Of a DNA stretch of 64,000 bases, positions 22,601 to 37,600 are shown piece by piece; position 1 is the stretch's first letter, and every line of letters starts with the position of its first letter. Source of the DNA: Pycnopodia helianthoides (lineage: Eukaryota; Echinodermata; Asteroidea; Forcipulatida; Asteriidae). Where the stretch lies: positions 6,018,510 through 6,082,509 of the forward strand of contig CM063244.1 in NCBI GenBank assembly GCA_032158295.1. The letters are read 5' to 3'. A program made the translations under genes and the position numbers. The notes under the pieces were generated by a model that did no database searches, was not told the origin of the DNA, and worked only from the letters and a program-made list of their open reading frames with translations.

Positions 22601-25600
22601 AAAACCCTGATGACTTTGAAAGCTGGACTGATTAGGAAAGACAGCTATAATTGGAGAGGAGAAATTTTTGTAAAAAGACTTGGATCGACTCAGAGACAGT
22701 AGTTACAGAATTTCTTCTTGAGTACAGTTCCATAAACAGAGCTTCAAGGCAAACAAACAATTGTAATGTATGCTAAATTTTCTTTTAAGAGGATCAGCAA
22801 ATGCTCCTGATGTTGTATTTCTTCGGGGAATCAACATTTCCTTCCGCTAGTCTTAATATCATACTCTCTCTGATATTATTAATAAAGTGTGAAGGTTTCC
22901 CCGTCTCTTTTCGTAGCTTCTTCTTCCTTTCCAACGATGAGATGCTGGAGATCCTCTCGGAGACGAAAGACCCGCTCCGCGTCCAGCCCCATCTCAAGAA
23001 ATGCTTTGAGGGGATCGCCAAGCTGGAGTTCCTCCCAATCTGGACATCGTGTCCATGTTCAGCAGCGAGGGGGAGAAGGTGGCGATGTCCTCGGTCATCT
23101 CCACGGTGGAGGCGAGAGGCGCCGTGGAGAAGTGGCTCCTTCAGGTTCAAGACGTGATGCTCATCAGCGTGAAAGACGTCGTGGAGAGATCCCACAAGGT
23201 TAGGAATTCAATTTTTTTTTAGAACTTAGAAGAGAAGCTGTAGGTGTGGTTTAACTCTATTTGTTTTTAAAGGCTGAATAAATAATTTTGAAGTGTGGTT
23301 CCTAATTTAAGAGAGTTTTGCTGTTGTCAGTTTGATTATAGCACTAATTATGTATTATTATTATTGACTATTATTTATTTCTGGTAATGAAACCAAGGAC
23401 ACCTCATGTGAACTTAATCACTGCAGCTCGCAAGCCTGAGGAAACCTGCAGACAAGGGTGCTTGCTATGTGAACCAGAAACACCGGGGTTAACCCCTCTT
23501 CAATGACAAGAATGAAAGCAGTCAGCAAAGGGAGAAAGAAATAGTCAACATTGCGTCCAAATTGTTTAGCTTTGTATTTCTGTTGATGCACAGAGTCTGT
23601 AAACCTCTTGAACTGTAGCATCCGAAAGGTTCTGGGTTTAGAATAAGGGGGAACCCAGGCCCACGATCCATTTTTTAGGAATGTTCACCTTCTCCAAGTC
23701 TCATCCCTGTAAAATGTGAGACTCTTTAAGAACCGCTATTGTCTCATTTGTCCAGGCCTACGCCATCGAAGCCCGCGAAGATTGGGTTCAAGAGTGGCCG
23801 GGACAGGTTGTCTTGTGCGTCTCCCAGATCTACTGGACGACAGAGGTGCACGAGGCCGTCCAAGGCGGGCCCCAGGGTCTCCGAGACTACTACGACAAGC
23901 TTGAGAGCCAGTTACAGGAAATTGTGGCCTTGGTGCGCGGCAAGCTCTCCAAACAGACTCGTATAACCATGGGGGCGCTTGTCACCATTGATGTACACGC
24001 TCGTGATGTCGTGTTGGACATGGCAGAAAAAGGTACATACAATATTTTAATAAAATGTGAAATTTGCTTTGGGACAAAGGTTTAAGAATATTGTTTGTGT
24101 TTCACCCATACACTGATGTGTTGAGCACTGTGAAAAACAGCCCTATGAAAAAAATCCACAGGCATATTACTCGGTTCGGATTTGAACCCACAATCTTTGC
24201 CATTCTGCTCAAGGTCATCATGGGTTCGAATCCCGACCGAGTTATATGCCTGTGGATTTTTTTCATAGGACTCAGGAATGCACTGGTAGTAATATTGTCA
24301 ACTGCTTTGCTTTAAGTGCATACGAAATGCTACATATGGTTGACCCAGGCATTGTCCTAGGCTGACTGAATCGATCCACATTTCGGACCGTGTATTATAA
24401 ACAGGGCTGATTAAAACTGGCCCTATTTATAACGCATTGGTAATGGTTAAAACAAACCATGTGACCTTCAAATTTTCCTTTGTCAAAGTTCAAGCTGTGT
24501 CAAAAATAAAGCTTGGGAAGTCAGCTTTGAGCTTTGAAATTTTTATTTGCGAATTTCGAAAAAAAAAGTAGTAGTGCAAAGCTTAAAATAATGCATGGCG
24601 TCACACATACCTAATAAAGGGCACTGCAAGGGTTAAGACATTTCAAGGAGGTAGCTTAAACAATTTCACAAGTAAACGTTTTTTGCAGATTCGTACTCAG
24701 ACTTTGCTAGTTTTTGTGGAGATATGTGATTATGTTTGCTTGTCTTTATCCAGGTGTGGAGAATGAGAATGACTTCAATTGGCTGGCTCAGCTCCGATAT
24801 TATTGGGAGAATAATACGGTCATGGTGCGCATTACTAACTCACTGGTCAAGTACGCCTATGAGTACCTGGGAAATTCATTCAGGTAAAAGAAAAAAAAAC
24901 TGTTTCAATTCAAAGCTACCTGCTAACTCTTTCAGCCCTAAGAGACCATGCAAGTCTCGCGCGTATTCAAACATTTTGGGGACAACTTTGGTTCGACGTA
25001 GATTGCTTTATTAATGTGTGAAGGAAACAAACTTACAAACTTTAACTGGTCCTAATGTTCAAATATACGCAAGAGTTGCACAGTCGAGAGTTGCTACTTT
25101 AGTCGACTATGCACTGTACCCTGCTTGAACCCCAATGGCGGCTTTAGTCGACCAAGATAACACACAAAAAAGACCTCGAGCCTGAGCACAAAAGTAATTC
25201 GTAATAAGCTGTAGTTTTTGTCCACATTCACCCTCCATACCTAAGCTTACTATTAAGAAGTAACTATAAATAGTAAACTTGCGGGTACTACCATCTGTAA
25301 AAAATCTCTTCTGGGAGTAGTGTTAGCTCTGAAAAGCTGGCTCTTTGTTTTAGCATTGTCTCGGTTAGCCCACCTATGTCAAATAATCCAAGTGCAGACA
25401 CCAGTAAGATTTACCCATTAGAGTGCTACCTATGATCTTGGTTAAATGTTAATCCAATGCAAAGTGGCCTAAGTTAATTTGTCAACAACTATTATCATGT
25501 TCAAGAGCTCCAATGTAAGAATTACCACATTTGAATAAATCAATGTGATTTGACTCCCCCTCTCTAGGTTGGTGATCACCCCTCTGACCGATCGATGCTA

Positions 25601-28600
25601 CCGCACCCTAGTAGGAGCCTACCATCTTAACCTGGGCGGAGCTCCCGAAGGACCCGCCGGCACAGGCAAGACGGAGACCACCAAGGATCTGGCCAAAGCC
25701 CTGGCCGTCCAGTGTGTTGTCTTCAACTGCTCGGACGGCCTGGACTACCTGGCCATGGGGAAGTTCTTCAAGGGGCTGGCCTCGTCCGGGGCGTGGGCCT
25801 GCTTCGATGAGTTCAACCGCATCGAGTTGGAGGTGCTGTCCGTGGTGGCGCAGCAGATTCTCTGCATTCAGCGCGCCGTGATGACGCACCAAGAGACGTT
25901 CCTGTTTGAGGGGACGGAGCTTGTGCTGAAGGACACGTGCTTTGTGGCTATTACCATGAACCCTGGCTATGCTGGACGATCAGAACTTCCTGATAACCTT
26001 AAGGTAGGATTTGACTTTGTTTATTTATTGAGGTATTTATTTTTACATCGATCCTTTAGAGGATAACCCATCCAGTGCAGCTGGGCCCAATTTCATAGAT
26101 CTGCATATAATTACAGTCAGGGTTTTGTACCTTTTTGATGTTAAAACATTGTTTTTCGTCTCTTCATTTGCTCGAGCGATTGATTATTAGTTTGACAACA
26201 ACACAAGTACAATTCACAAATGAAAAAAAAACAATCGGTAACCTCATCCTAATCTTGTTCCCATACTCACAGGTGCTGTTCCGCACAGTGGCCATGATGG
26301 TGCCCGACTATGCCATGATCGGGGAGATCATGCTGTATTCCTATGGCTTCGTGGATGCGCGTAACCTCTCCGTCAAAATCGTGACGACGTATCGACTGTG
26401 TTCTGAACAGCTGTCCTCACAGTTCCACTACGATTACGGGATGCGTGCCGTCAAGGCTGTGCTGGCAGCTGCTGGGAACTTGAAGCTCAAGTTCCCCGAC
26501 GAGAGTGAAGATATTTTGGTAAGGTTCTATTGAGAAAAACCTGTAAATATTTTAAGAGCTGAAGCACCATGGTAATATTACTGTACTATTGTGGTGGGAG
26601 GGATTTTAGAAGGGTTTGTTCCATTCAGAATTAGTACCATTGAGCTAAAGTTTAATTTTCTCCATAGTTTTTTTATTTTTTTGTCTTAAAAATTCTGAAA
26701 TAAACTGTTTTTGTTTCTGGAAAACTTCTGTGGAAACATACATCAGCAAAGTACTGTTAAATTTAAAACTAAGATCTGTTTCTGTTGAGCAGAAAAGAGA
26801 CTTTCTGGCTGTATCCGAATTGGTGGCTATGGCTACGACTGTTGCTAATGGTGTAGCTAAGGACGTCCTATGCTTCGAGGCATGATGACCCAGCACTCCA
26901 GCCATAGCCATAGCCGCAGCCGCCAATAGACCCCTTGCATTGGCCGCCATCGCTGAGGTCAAACAATTGAAATGTGCGCGCGTGTACGCGCTGCCCATAA
27001 GTCTCAGCTCATGATAGGTCTTCCTTTGACCTTAGTGAGGGCGCTGTTTGAGCTTGTGATATCATATGCAAGGGAACTATTCGGACACAGCCTCATTTGG
27101 TTAAAATGCAATAGTATTTTGTGTACTACATTACAAAGCAGGGATTCTGTTTTGTTTGGATTTATAAAGTAACAACAAATTGTATTATTTTATTTTTTCC
27201 CCTTGTCACTTGCAGCTGCTGCGTTCGATCATTGACGTCAATCTTCCAAAGTTTCTGTCCCACGACATTCCCCTGTTTGAGGGCATCATCTCGGATCTCT
27301 TCCCGGGAGTGGTTCTGCCTCAGGCCGACTACGATGTCTTCATGGAAGCCGTGGTGGAGGTGTGCACCAAGAGGAACTTACAGTGTGTGGACGCCTTCAA
27401 GGAGAAACTCATTCAGACATATGAGATGATGATCGTCAGACACGGGTAAGGTCCCCCGCCAGAAACTGTGAAATTTTCTCCCGCAGTCATATTATTTGGG
27501 GGACTAGTGCATTAAACGCGCTTGCCTCTCATCGCTGTTACCCTGAGTCTGCGCTAAGCACCGAGTATATACAGTTTGAATTGGATTTTCAGTCCCTACC
27601 CGATTGCATGGGTTTTCTCTGGAATGATTCTCTGGGCTTTTCCTCCCACATAAAAAAAATGAAACTTCCGTCCTTGTCTTCCCTCCGTGAGGTTCTTGGC
27701 TAGTGTAGTGATTAAGTTTGCTGTTCTGAAAACCCTTGGCTTCACAACCGGAATGAATAAATAAATGAACTACTTGTCATGGCGGGTAGAGGTTAACCAT
27801 AGCGTTTTTTGTTCACATAGCAAACACACCTCACAGTGAGTCCATTTCGTTACCACAACGGGACAAGGTGATCATTTTCTACCATGTATTGTTTTTCAAT
27901 TTTAGTTTCATGTTAGTCGGCGAGCCCTTCTCAGGCAAGACTGAGGTACTCCATGTCCTGGCTGACACCCTGACCCTCCTAAATGAGAAGGGTCTCAATG
28001 AAGAGGAGAAAGCCCTCTATCGGACAGTCAACCCCAAAGCCGTCACCATGGGTCAACTCTTTGGCCAGTTTGACCCTGTCTCTCATGAGGTAATGTCCTT
28101 GAAACCACCTGGTTCTTTTTCATCAGTTTCTCTAGTTTCTTATTTTTGTATATTTTCCTTAAAGACACTGGACACCTTTGGTAATTGTCAAAGACCAGTC
28201 TTCTCACTTGGTGTATCTCAACATATGCACAAAATAACAAAACCTGTGAAAATTTGAACTCAATTGGTCGTCGAAGTTGCGAGATAATGGAAGAAAAAAC
28301 ACCCTTGTCACACGAAGTTGTGTGCTTTCAGATGCTTGATTTCGAGATCTCACGTGTGAGGTCTCAAAATCAATTCAAATAAAATACTTCTTTCTCAAAA
28401 ACTACGTTACTTCAGAGGGAGCCATTTCTCACAATGTTTTATAATATCAACAGCTCTCCATTGTTCGTTACCAAGTAAGTTTTTATGCTAACAATTATTT
28501 TCAGTAATTACCAATAGTGTCCAGTGCCTTTAAAATCTTGAAATGAATCGCCACATTTGATCCTCACAATCTCTCTATCGAAGGCCCTAGTATTAGATTT

Positions 28601-31600
28601 GTTGACTTGAGTTGGTGACTTGGTCTAGCAGGTCTTGAGTTAAATGGTGGCCTCTATTGTCCAGGGCCCAATTTCTTAAACACAAAAATTACTTTAGCAC
28701 AGCAACATTATGATGTTCGGATTGAGGTTACCAGCCAAAATACAAAGTAACACGTACAATTTTTGGCTGGTAACCTGCACATTTTTGCTAAACAGAAAAC
28801 AGTTCAGCAATATTTTATGCTTAAAGACAAGATATACTTTGGTAATTGTCAAAGACCAGTATACTCACTGGGTTTAGCTCAACCTGTGAAAATTTGGGCT
28901 CAATTGGTCATCAAAGTTCGTAGAAATAAATGAAAAAAAAAGCCACCCTTGTTGCATTGAGATTTGTGTTTTGAGATGCCTGAAAAAGGCCTTATGTCTG
29001 AAGCCGTTCTCAGATTCAAGACTTTTGGTGAAAAATGAAAAATTACCTCTTTCTCTAAAACTTCATTACTTGAAATTGGCCTCTGATATTCAGTCCGTTT
29101 GGATCGTATTTATGCAATATTGCATTCATTTGAATTCTAACCCCCTTCAGTGGACTGACGGAGTCGTCGCCAACACCTTCCGCGAGTTTGCCTCGACGGA
29201 CACCACCGACCGTAAATGGGTGATCTTCGACGGCCCGATCGACACACTGTGGATTGAGAGCATGAACACCGTGCTGGACGATAACAAGAAGCTGTGTCTC
29301 ATGAGTGGTGAGATCATCCAGATGTCCAACTGTATGAGTCTCATCTTTGAGTGTATGGATCTGTCCCAGGCCTCGGTGAGTCGACTGTCTCGATTGGAGT
29401 GTCTTTATTTTGTTTTCAACTGACCATGATGTCAAACATCACTGAAGTGACACTGAAGGCTTCTATTTTGATAACATAATCCGAATGATATTATAATTAT
29501 TATATTATATAGCACACGTATTCACCAATAAGGTGCTCAAGGCGCTTGAACAAAGAGAAACACTTTTTATGACATGTTTTGAAGTTTTTGATGAATTAAA
29601 AGACCGATTTATACAGCACCTTCTAAGGGTTTTCAAGTGCCGCGGCGCATTCAGCAGCCACTGCCAGAAACACTGGAATAGCGCCCTTTCTCTTAGCGAT
29701 AAGTGTAACTGGGTTCTTTTTACGTTCATACACAATACACGGGACCTACAGCTTTACGTCCCATCGAAAGGACATAGCAATAACGGTTAAGTGTTTTGCT
29801 TAAGGACACAAGTGTCATGAACCCGCACTCTGCTGATCAGAGGCACCAGAGCGAACAAGATGTTGATTTGTATGACACAATGACAGCCATTTCAATTCGG
29901 ACATCTACATCCTTTGTAATTCAGTCTTGGGGGGGGGCGTTAATTGCGGCTGTGATTGCCTGATTGGTCAATGAAAAATGGGGCGGGGCTTACTGGATTG
30001 ATGTATTGGTAGCACTGCGCCTGTAGCCTCGTTTTGGCTTTGTAAGGTGTATGGGCTCCAGTATTTGTTCCGTTCGATAGATATCAAATTTGGGGATGAA
30101 GAATTAGACATGTATTTGTGGTTTAACCATAAACGGATGTGTAATAAAACACTGTTAGAAAAAATAATTTAAGAATCCACTGGCATGTCACCTGGATGGG
30201 ATTCCAACCCACTAACTGCGCTATGCTAGAGCAGATGTCTTACCATCAGACCACCAAGCTAGCCCGGTGGCTAGAGAGGCATATCTTCTCAGTGGTCTAG
30301 TTGGTAAAACATCTGCTCTAAAATGGCAAAGGTCGTGGGTTCGAATCCCACCCGAGTAATTATGCCTGTGGATTTTTTTCACAGAACTCTGGGAAGTAGT
30401 GAGTATACATTGCTTTACACACACGGTGAAAGGGCCAAAAAAACCAAAAAATATTCATATCTTCCTCTTCTTCAACACTAATGCAACAATGTGTTTTATC
30501 TTGAACACCGTAGCCGGCTACCGTCAGTCGTTGCGGCATGATCTACTTGGAGCCGTCTAATCTTGGCTGGAGACCTGTCTTCCGATCCTGGCTGAACAAA
30601 CTACCGGAGGAGCTGCAGAAGGAAGAACCTCTCTTCATCGCTCTCTTTGATTGGCTGCTGGAACCACCACCAAGGGTATTGACTTTGTGCATCGAAACAC
30701 AAAGGTAATGGTATTGCTGAACTAAGAAATTTCTTCATCTAAGCAAAAAACACAGGATACCAGTCACAAATTGTACATGTGCATGGTATATTGGCTGGTA
30801 ACCTTATTCTGTAAGCATAATTTATTTGTGCTTAGCTACTTTTTGTGCTTAAGCAGCTCTATAAAATTGGACCCAGAACTTGAGTCCACTCAGCACTAGA
30901 CCACTCAACCATGAATTTGTTGTTTTTTCCCAGTCTAACATAAGTTTTGTTTTTGGGAAACAGGAATACGTCCCAACGAGCACCAACAACCTAGCCAGAT
31001 CACTGATGTACTTTGTCAACATGTTCTTAGCGGATCACTTGAAACCAGACACAGACACAAAGCATCTGAAGGCTTGGATAGTTGTGAGTATCTCTCCATT
31101 CGACTGTTTATTGCCCTTGGGGAAGATTTGTTTCATCTCAATTTTTTATGGCTTGCTGCCTGTCAAAGAAACCAACATTTCTTTAAAACTTTCTTAGATA
31201 TGAAAATCTATAAGATAAGGACTTTTAAACCTTTGAAATATGCAGTTCTGCTAGCATTACAAAGTTCCACTCGGTAGGATTCGAAACTTTGCATGGTGGG
31301 AATACAATCAAGTGAGGTTTGCAGAGACACCATGTACATAAACTCTCTTTCTAATAATAAATATAATAATATTAGGTATTTGTAATGCACCAAATCAATC
31401 AAAAAGATGTTCAAGGCGCATAGAAGTAGACAATGTAAACAAAAACAATACAATCATATCCAGTGAAAAGAAAGCAAAACAACAATTAAGGAAAACATAC
31501 AATAATTAACAGTGGATACCAACAAAACTATGAATTAAAGAAATGCATCTTGAAAAGGTGAGTTTGAGAGTAACTTTGAAAATATAAGTTGTGGTGGTTC

Positions 31601-34600
31601 TAAAAAGAACTTGATGTTTCGATCTGTGTGCTCTGATCCCCTCCTGGAGACGATCAGAGCATACTGATCGAAACGTTGAGTTTTCAAACCACCGGTTCTT
31701 CTGGGAACCACCACAACTCACAAATAGAGTTTATTTACATGGTGTCTCTGCAGACCGCACCTGCTTGAAAGTTCCACTCAAAACGTGGTTCACTCCTGTC
31801 TTTTCCCACATCTTTCTTGTAGTCCACCGTATTTTTCTCCCTCGTCTGGTCTGTCGGAGCAGTGGTGGACACCGATGGCCGAGCCAAATTCGATGGTTTC
31901 TTCCGAGACATTATGTCCGGTAAGAACGAAGATCATCCTTTCCCCAGCGAGATCGGCGCCAAACTGGACGTACCACTCCCTACAGAGGGTTTAGTGTACG
32001 ACTACATGTATGACGTGAGTAGAGACGGGTTTCTTGATTTTGATTTTGAATGCTTCAGGCCTGGAATTAAACGGAGGCCACACAGAGGCCATGGCCTCCG
32101 CTGCCCTGGGTCTTGGCATTGGCGCCCCTTCAAAGGTTCCCCCATAGACTTTAAGGGTTTTCTCATGGAAGTGCCCTTTGCAAAATGAAGATGGCCTTGC
32201 CCTCTCAAAGATTTAATTCCAGGCCTGTTGTTTTGTATATATACCTTTGAGAGACTATGGAAGATATCCATTTGTACACCTTGGTGAAGAGAAGCACATC
32301 ATGGCTTTGTGTATTGCCGAAGGGTTATTAGCATGACAAGGATTTGAACCCACATTCTGATGTTTCAGTAAAGCCAAGTCTAATACTGTAATAGTCGAGA
32401 TAAAAAAACAGAGATCATGGAGAGTGTACTCTTTGCATGTGATGCTTTAATAATTTGTCTTTCTAAGATGGCGACGAACAGTGTGACATGTGCTTTTACA
32501 GTGAGCAAGTGAGGGCACTATATAGCCTCCTCACTGACGTCACATTTCTATAGCACTGAGGAGGTCTGCCATGCTGGAATACTGTGCACAAGTTAGATAC
32601 ATAATGCAGTGTGGGAGATTTTGCACAGGACGTCAATCAACAAACAAGGTCCCCTTCACACGATGATTTCACACACGTCCTTGGTCAAAACTCCGGCTAT
32701 CAAAAGATTTTGTTCGGGGTTGCCAGTCTATAAAGCCATTCAACCTGTAACTGCCGTATATAGCCAGGGATCACACCCAAGTTTAGGACACAATCTGAGA
32801 AGCGGCAGCAGAGTTATCACCTTGTTATTATTATTTTGTCTCACCTCGTAGTACAAAGCACGAGGCAAGTGGATCCATTGGAATGAAACCATCAAGAATA
32901 TCGATATAGGGCAAGGGCGTAAAGTGCAGGAGATCATAGTACCCACTATGGACACTGCTCGCTATACCTACCTCATGGATATATCTATCAGGCATCAAAG
33001 GTGAGGAAGAAATCATTAGTCCAAAATTACCCGGGACAGTTTATCCATTCTGATTGGTCGAGAGGAGATCACATGGCCATAATAAACACGGCGAGGACTG
33101 TATAAAGTTAGGCGTGGCGCGCAAGCTTACAAGGGCGCTAATTTACGCATAAGGCAACCAATATTACCATTACTCAATGTAAAATCTATTAGCATGCTCG
33201 CGTACGCACAACCGTGGAGCATCAAGGACGGGACAAGAATTGAAAATTTACAAAAAAATTTATGGAGTCTTCAATGTTATTATGCTTTTAGGAATTAAGG
33301 CATTTATGAATGGGAATAAAAGTGTAGTGACTCGGTTTTAAACGGCCGTGTAAAACCTTGCAGGGTCGTAGCCATGCAATAAAGGACCTCGCCCTTGGCC
33401 CGGTTCTTTATCACATGGCTACGGCCCGGTCCTTTATCACATGTTTAAGACCTCGTTGTTCACTCTTTTTTTCTCTTATTAATCCGTGAGAATCTTCTCA
33501 GACCATTACAAACTCTTACTGGATATCTTGTGTCTTTTTAAAAAGAATATTTTGCTGATCTTAAACTTGTTATCACAAATTCTGGAAGACTTACAAGATT
33601 TGTCTATAAATTTGTAAATTTTAATAATGCTTTTACTCATTTGTTATTCAAACTTTCAGTACTGACATGTTTGTAAAATGCAAACCAAACTTTAGTAGAG
33701 CTTTATTAGTACATCTATAAATTTTAACAACTTCGGATCCCCCCCCCAAATCAACCCTTTTGTAAAAGGTATAAATAAATCCAAATTGACAAACTTAACG
33801 ATCATCATGAAATTGTTTATTCATTTTTTCAGAGCAATCCAATTTGTGGGGCCCACAGGCACAGGCAAGAGTGTGTACGTGAAAGATAAACTCATGAACA
33901 ATCTGTCCAAGGATGATTTTCTGCCGCTATTTATTAACTTCTCTGCACAGACCAGCGCCGGCCAGACTCAGGTTAGCCAGGACTTTTTGATTTCTTTTGA
34001 GATTTTTTCTTGGTTTCAGGATTTTTTTTCAAAAATCTCCTTAAGAGCTTTCAATTTCTTGAAAGTGGCTAAAGCATCCATCCAAAGGGTCGGGGGGGAG
34101 ATATAAGTAAAGTTTTGTGTCCAAATCTGTAGTTGTGTATTTCTGGTGATGCACAAACCTCTTCCTAAAACCCCCCAGAGGTTTGGGGACTAAGTAAAGG
34201 GGGGAACCAAACCTCCAGAGGTTTGGGGACTAAGTAAAGGGGGGAACCAAACCTCCAGAGGTTTAGGGACTAAGTAAAGGGGGGAACCAAACCTCCAGAG
34301 GTTTGGGGACTAAGTAAAGGGGGGAACCAAACCTCCAGAGGTTTGGGGACTAAGTAAAGGGGGGAACCAAACCTCCAGAGGTTTGGGGACTAAGTAAAGG
34401 GGGGAACCAAACCTCCAGAGGTTTGGGGACTAAGTAAAGGGGAGAACCAAACCTCCAGAGGTTTGGGGACTAAGTAATGGGGGGAACCAAACCTCCAGAG
34501 GTTTGGGGACTAAGTAACGGGGGGAACCAAACCTCCAGAGGTTTGGGGACTAAGTAAAGGGGGGAACCAAACCTCCAGAGGTTTGGGGACTAAGTAAAGG

Positions 34601-37600
34601 GGGAACCAAACCTCCAGAGGTTTGGGGACTAAGTAAAGGGGGGGAACCAAACCTCCAGAGGTTTGGGGACTAAGTAAAGGGGGAACCAAACCTCCAGAGG
34701 TTTGGGGACTAAGTAAAGGGGGGAACCAAACCTCCAGAGGTTTGGGGACTAAGTAAAGGGGGGAACCTAACCTCCAGAGGTTTGGGGACTAAGTAAAGGG
34801 GGGAACCCCGGTCTGCAAGCCTCTTTCAGGAATTTTCACACTCTTCAAATCTCACCCCTGGGTGAGGCACATTGCCATTGTCGTCATAATGACTTATTGC
34901 CATTTATGAAATCATGGCTTGGGCCTTGGATGCGGCACTGACTTAGTCACGGTCCATTTGTTTGAAGTCCCTTACTGAGAATGTATGTTTTTTCAAAATT
35001 ATCGTTAGAGCTCAAGACGTAGCCTAAGCCTCAACTGTTGTACGAGTCCAAGTGGCAATCTTGTGCCGCCATAACTTGGTAGACACTATTCCGAACATTG
35101 CGCCCAACGTTTATGTTTTAGGCTGCACAACGCTTCGTCTATGATGCAAGCAATTGTACAAAATGCTAGAGTGACATGAGATAAAACCTGCTTGAGACAG
35201 GGGTATGCAAGCATAATGCATCCCACTAGGGAGCGTTATCAAAATAAGGAACAGTAGAAACTTTCTCATTGGATCGGATAAGTATTCCAGCGCATGCTCA
35301 AGGACTGTTCCATGGACTACCAGAATGTTCCATTAGAAGCGTTCAAACCGCTAATGCGCGTATTCACTCGTGTAGGATTGCTCCTACACTTCGGCGCAAT
35401 GATGCAGTCCAGCGGAGCGTCCTGGCAGTGCAGTGGACTGGGGGCTTGTGCCCATGGGAACTAAGTTTTTTATCGGAAACATTCTTTTTTGTCGAGAACG
35501 TGACTGACTTTTGTGACACTCCCTAAGAGAGACAAGAGAGCAGAGGTTGAAAAGATATTTCAAGTTCATGTGTTTCACTTCTCTTTTTCGCAAAAAGGAC
35601 ATCATCATGTCTAAGCTAGACAAGAGGCGTAAGGGTGTCTTCGGTCCCCCTATGGGTAAACGCTCGGTCATCTTTGTTGACGATCTCAACATGCCTGCCA
35701 GGGAGGTGTATGGTGCCCAGCCACCCATTGAGCTTCTCAGACAGTACTTCGATCATGGAAACTGGTAAGTTATGGGCCTGGTTCAAGTTATGAATCGAAA
35801 TGAATCAAGTCATCATGGATATGGAGGGTGAATATGGACTAAACTACAGCTTTTAACTAATGGCCTTTGTGCTCGGGCTTGAGTATTTTTTCTGTGTTAT
35901 CTTGGTCTACTAAAGTCGCCATTGGGGCTGAAAGGGTTAAATATTCCTGGAAGCACGAACAAAACCAGTGGCGTATTTGCAAAGAAATAAGATGCCACCT
36001 TTCTCTAAAAGGGACTTACAACTGCGTTGATCTGAAGAAGCAGAATGCTACTGAAGTGCTCTTAGGTCGTGGCTATTGCTACGGCTAAACTCTCGCGCCA
36101 TCATGCGTTGAAGTATAGGACATCTTAACTGTAGCTGTAGCCGCCAATTTGGATAAGGCCTTACACTCTGACTTCTCTCTCTAACCATCCCACCCCTTCC
36201 GACCCCCTCTTCCCCCCCCCCTCTCCTAGGTATGACAAGAAAGACACCACTAAGATCGTCTTGACTGACGTCCAGTTTTTGACCGCTATGGGGCCACCAG
36301 GGGGAGGACGTAATCCAGTCACATCGAGATTCTTACGCCACTTCAACATCATCGGCATCACTCCGTTCAATGACGAGACAATGCAGCGTATCTTCTCTAC
36401 CATCGTCAGCTACTACCTCAGGGTAAGTGGGTAAAAACCGCAATTTTGAAGACATGACAAAAACAATTTTTGAGGGAAACTTTTTGACACCACTTGGATT
36501 GAATTTGAATTTACAATTATGGGCGGTCGAGTTGGCGTAGTGGTATCTTCCCCCGCCATCCACCTCTAGGGCCCCGGTTCGAATCCCCCGGCCAGGCGGA
36601 TAGGTTTCAGTCCCTACCTGATTCAAGGTTTCTTGAATAATTCTGGGTTTTCCAACCACATCTAAAACGGAACTTCCTAACTTTGTCTTCTCTGGTTATA
36701 GGCTAGTATAGTGGTTAAGTTCGCTTTTCTGAGAGTCCTTGACTTTGCAACCGGGAATTAATAAATAAAATAAATGAAATTATTAAATAAATTCTGAAGA
36801 AGACGAATGGAAAATCAATCCACATGCAAGGCTCTGGTACTGGTTGGGATCCGAACCAGGTCCACAGAGGTGAAGGCAGGAAGAAATCTCCACCAACGTG
36901 ATTCCAATGGATCTAGATTCATTTGATTGGGTAATATTTGTTTTGAAGGCATTTTACATTACCCCAAACTGTTGAGGCACTTTAACAAGTAACCCTTGAT
37001 TTGTGACAGTCTGAGTTTACCACCTTTCTCTCTCAACATCAGGCGAACGAATTTGCACCAGACTACTTCACCGGTGGCAACATGATCGTCGCCGGCACCA
37101 TGGAGATCTACAAGCAGGCCATGGCCAACCTGCTCCCCACTCCGGCCAAGTCCCACTACACCTTCAACCTGCGCGACTTCGCCCGGGTCATCATGGGGGT
37201 GCTCCTCATCAAGAAGCAGGCCGTGGAGAACAAGAGGACGTTCACTCGGCTCTGGGTCCATGAAGTCTTCAGGGTGTTCTATGATCGACTGGTCGAAGAC
37301 AAGGACAGACTCTGGCTGTTTGAGTGAGTTTTTTTCACCACGGTTTTTTCAGGGCCCAATTTCATAGAGCTGCTTAAGCAGAAAATATTGCTTGAAAATT
37401 TTCTGCCCAGCAGAAACGAGCAGGGAACCAGTCATAGTCTGTACATGTGACATGGTAGTTTGGATGGTAACCTTATTCTTGTAAGCATGGTTTTGTTGTG
37501 CTTAGTTACTTTTTGTGCTTAAGCAGCTCTATGAAATTGGGCCGAGGCCGGAGATCAGTGTGTCCTTCATGCGCAAAGATGAAAGCACTCGCCAAGCAAC

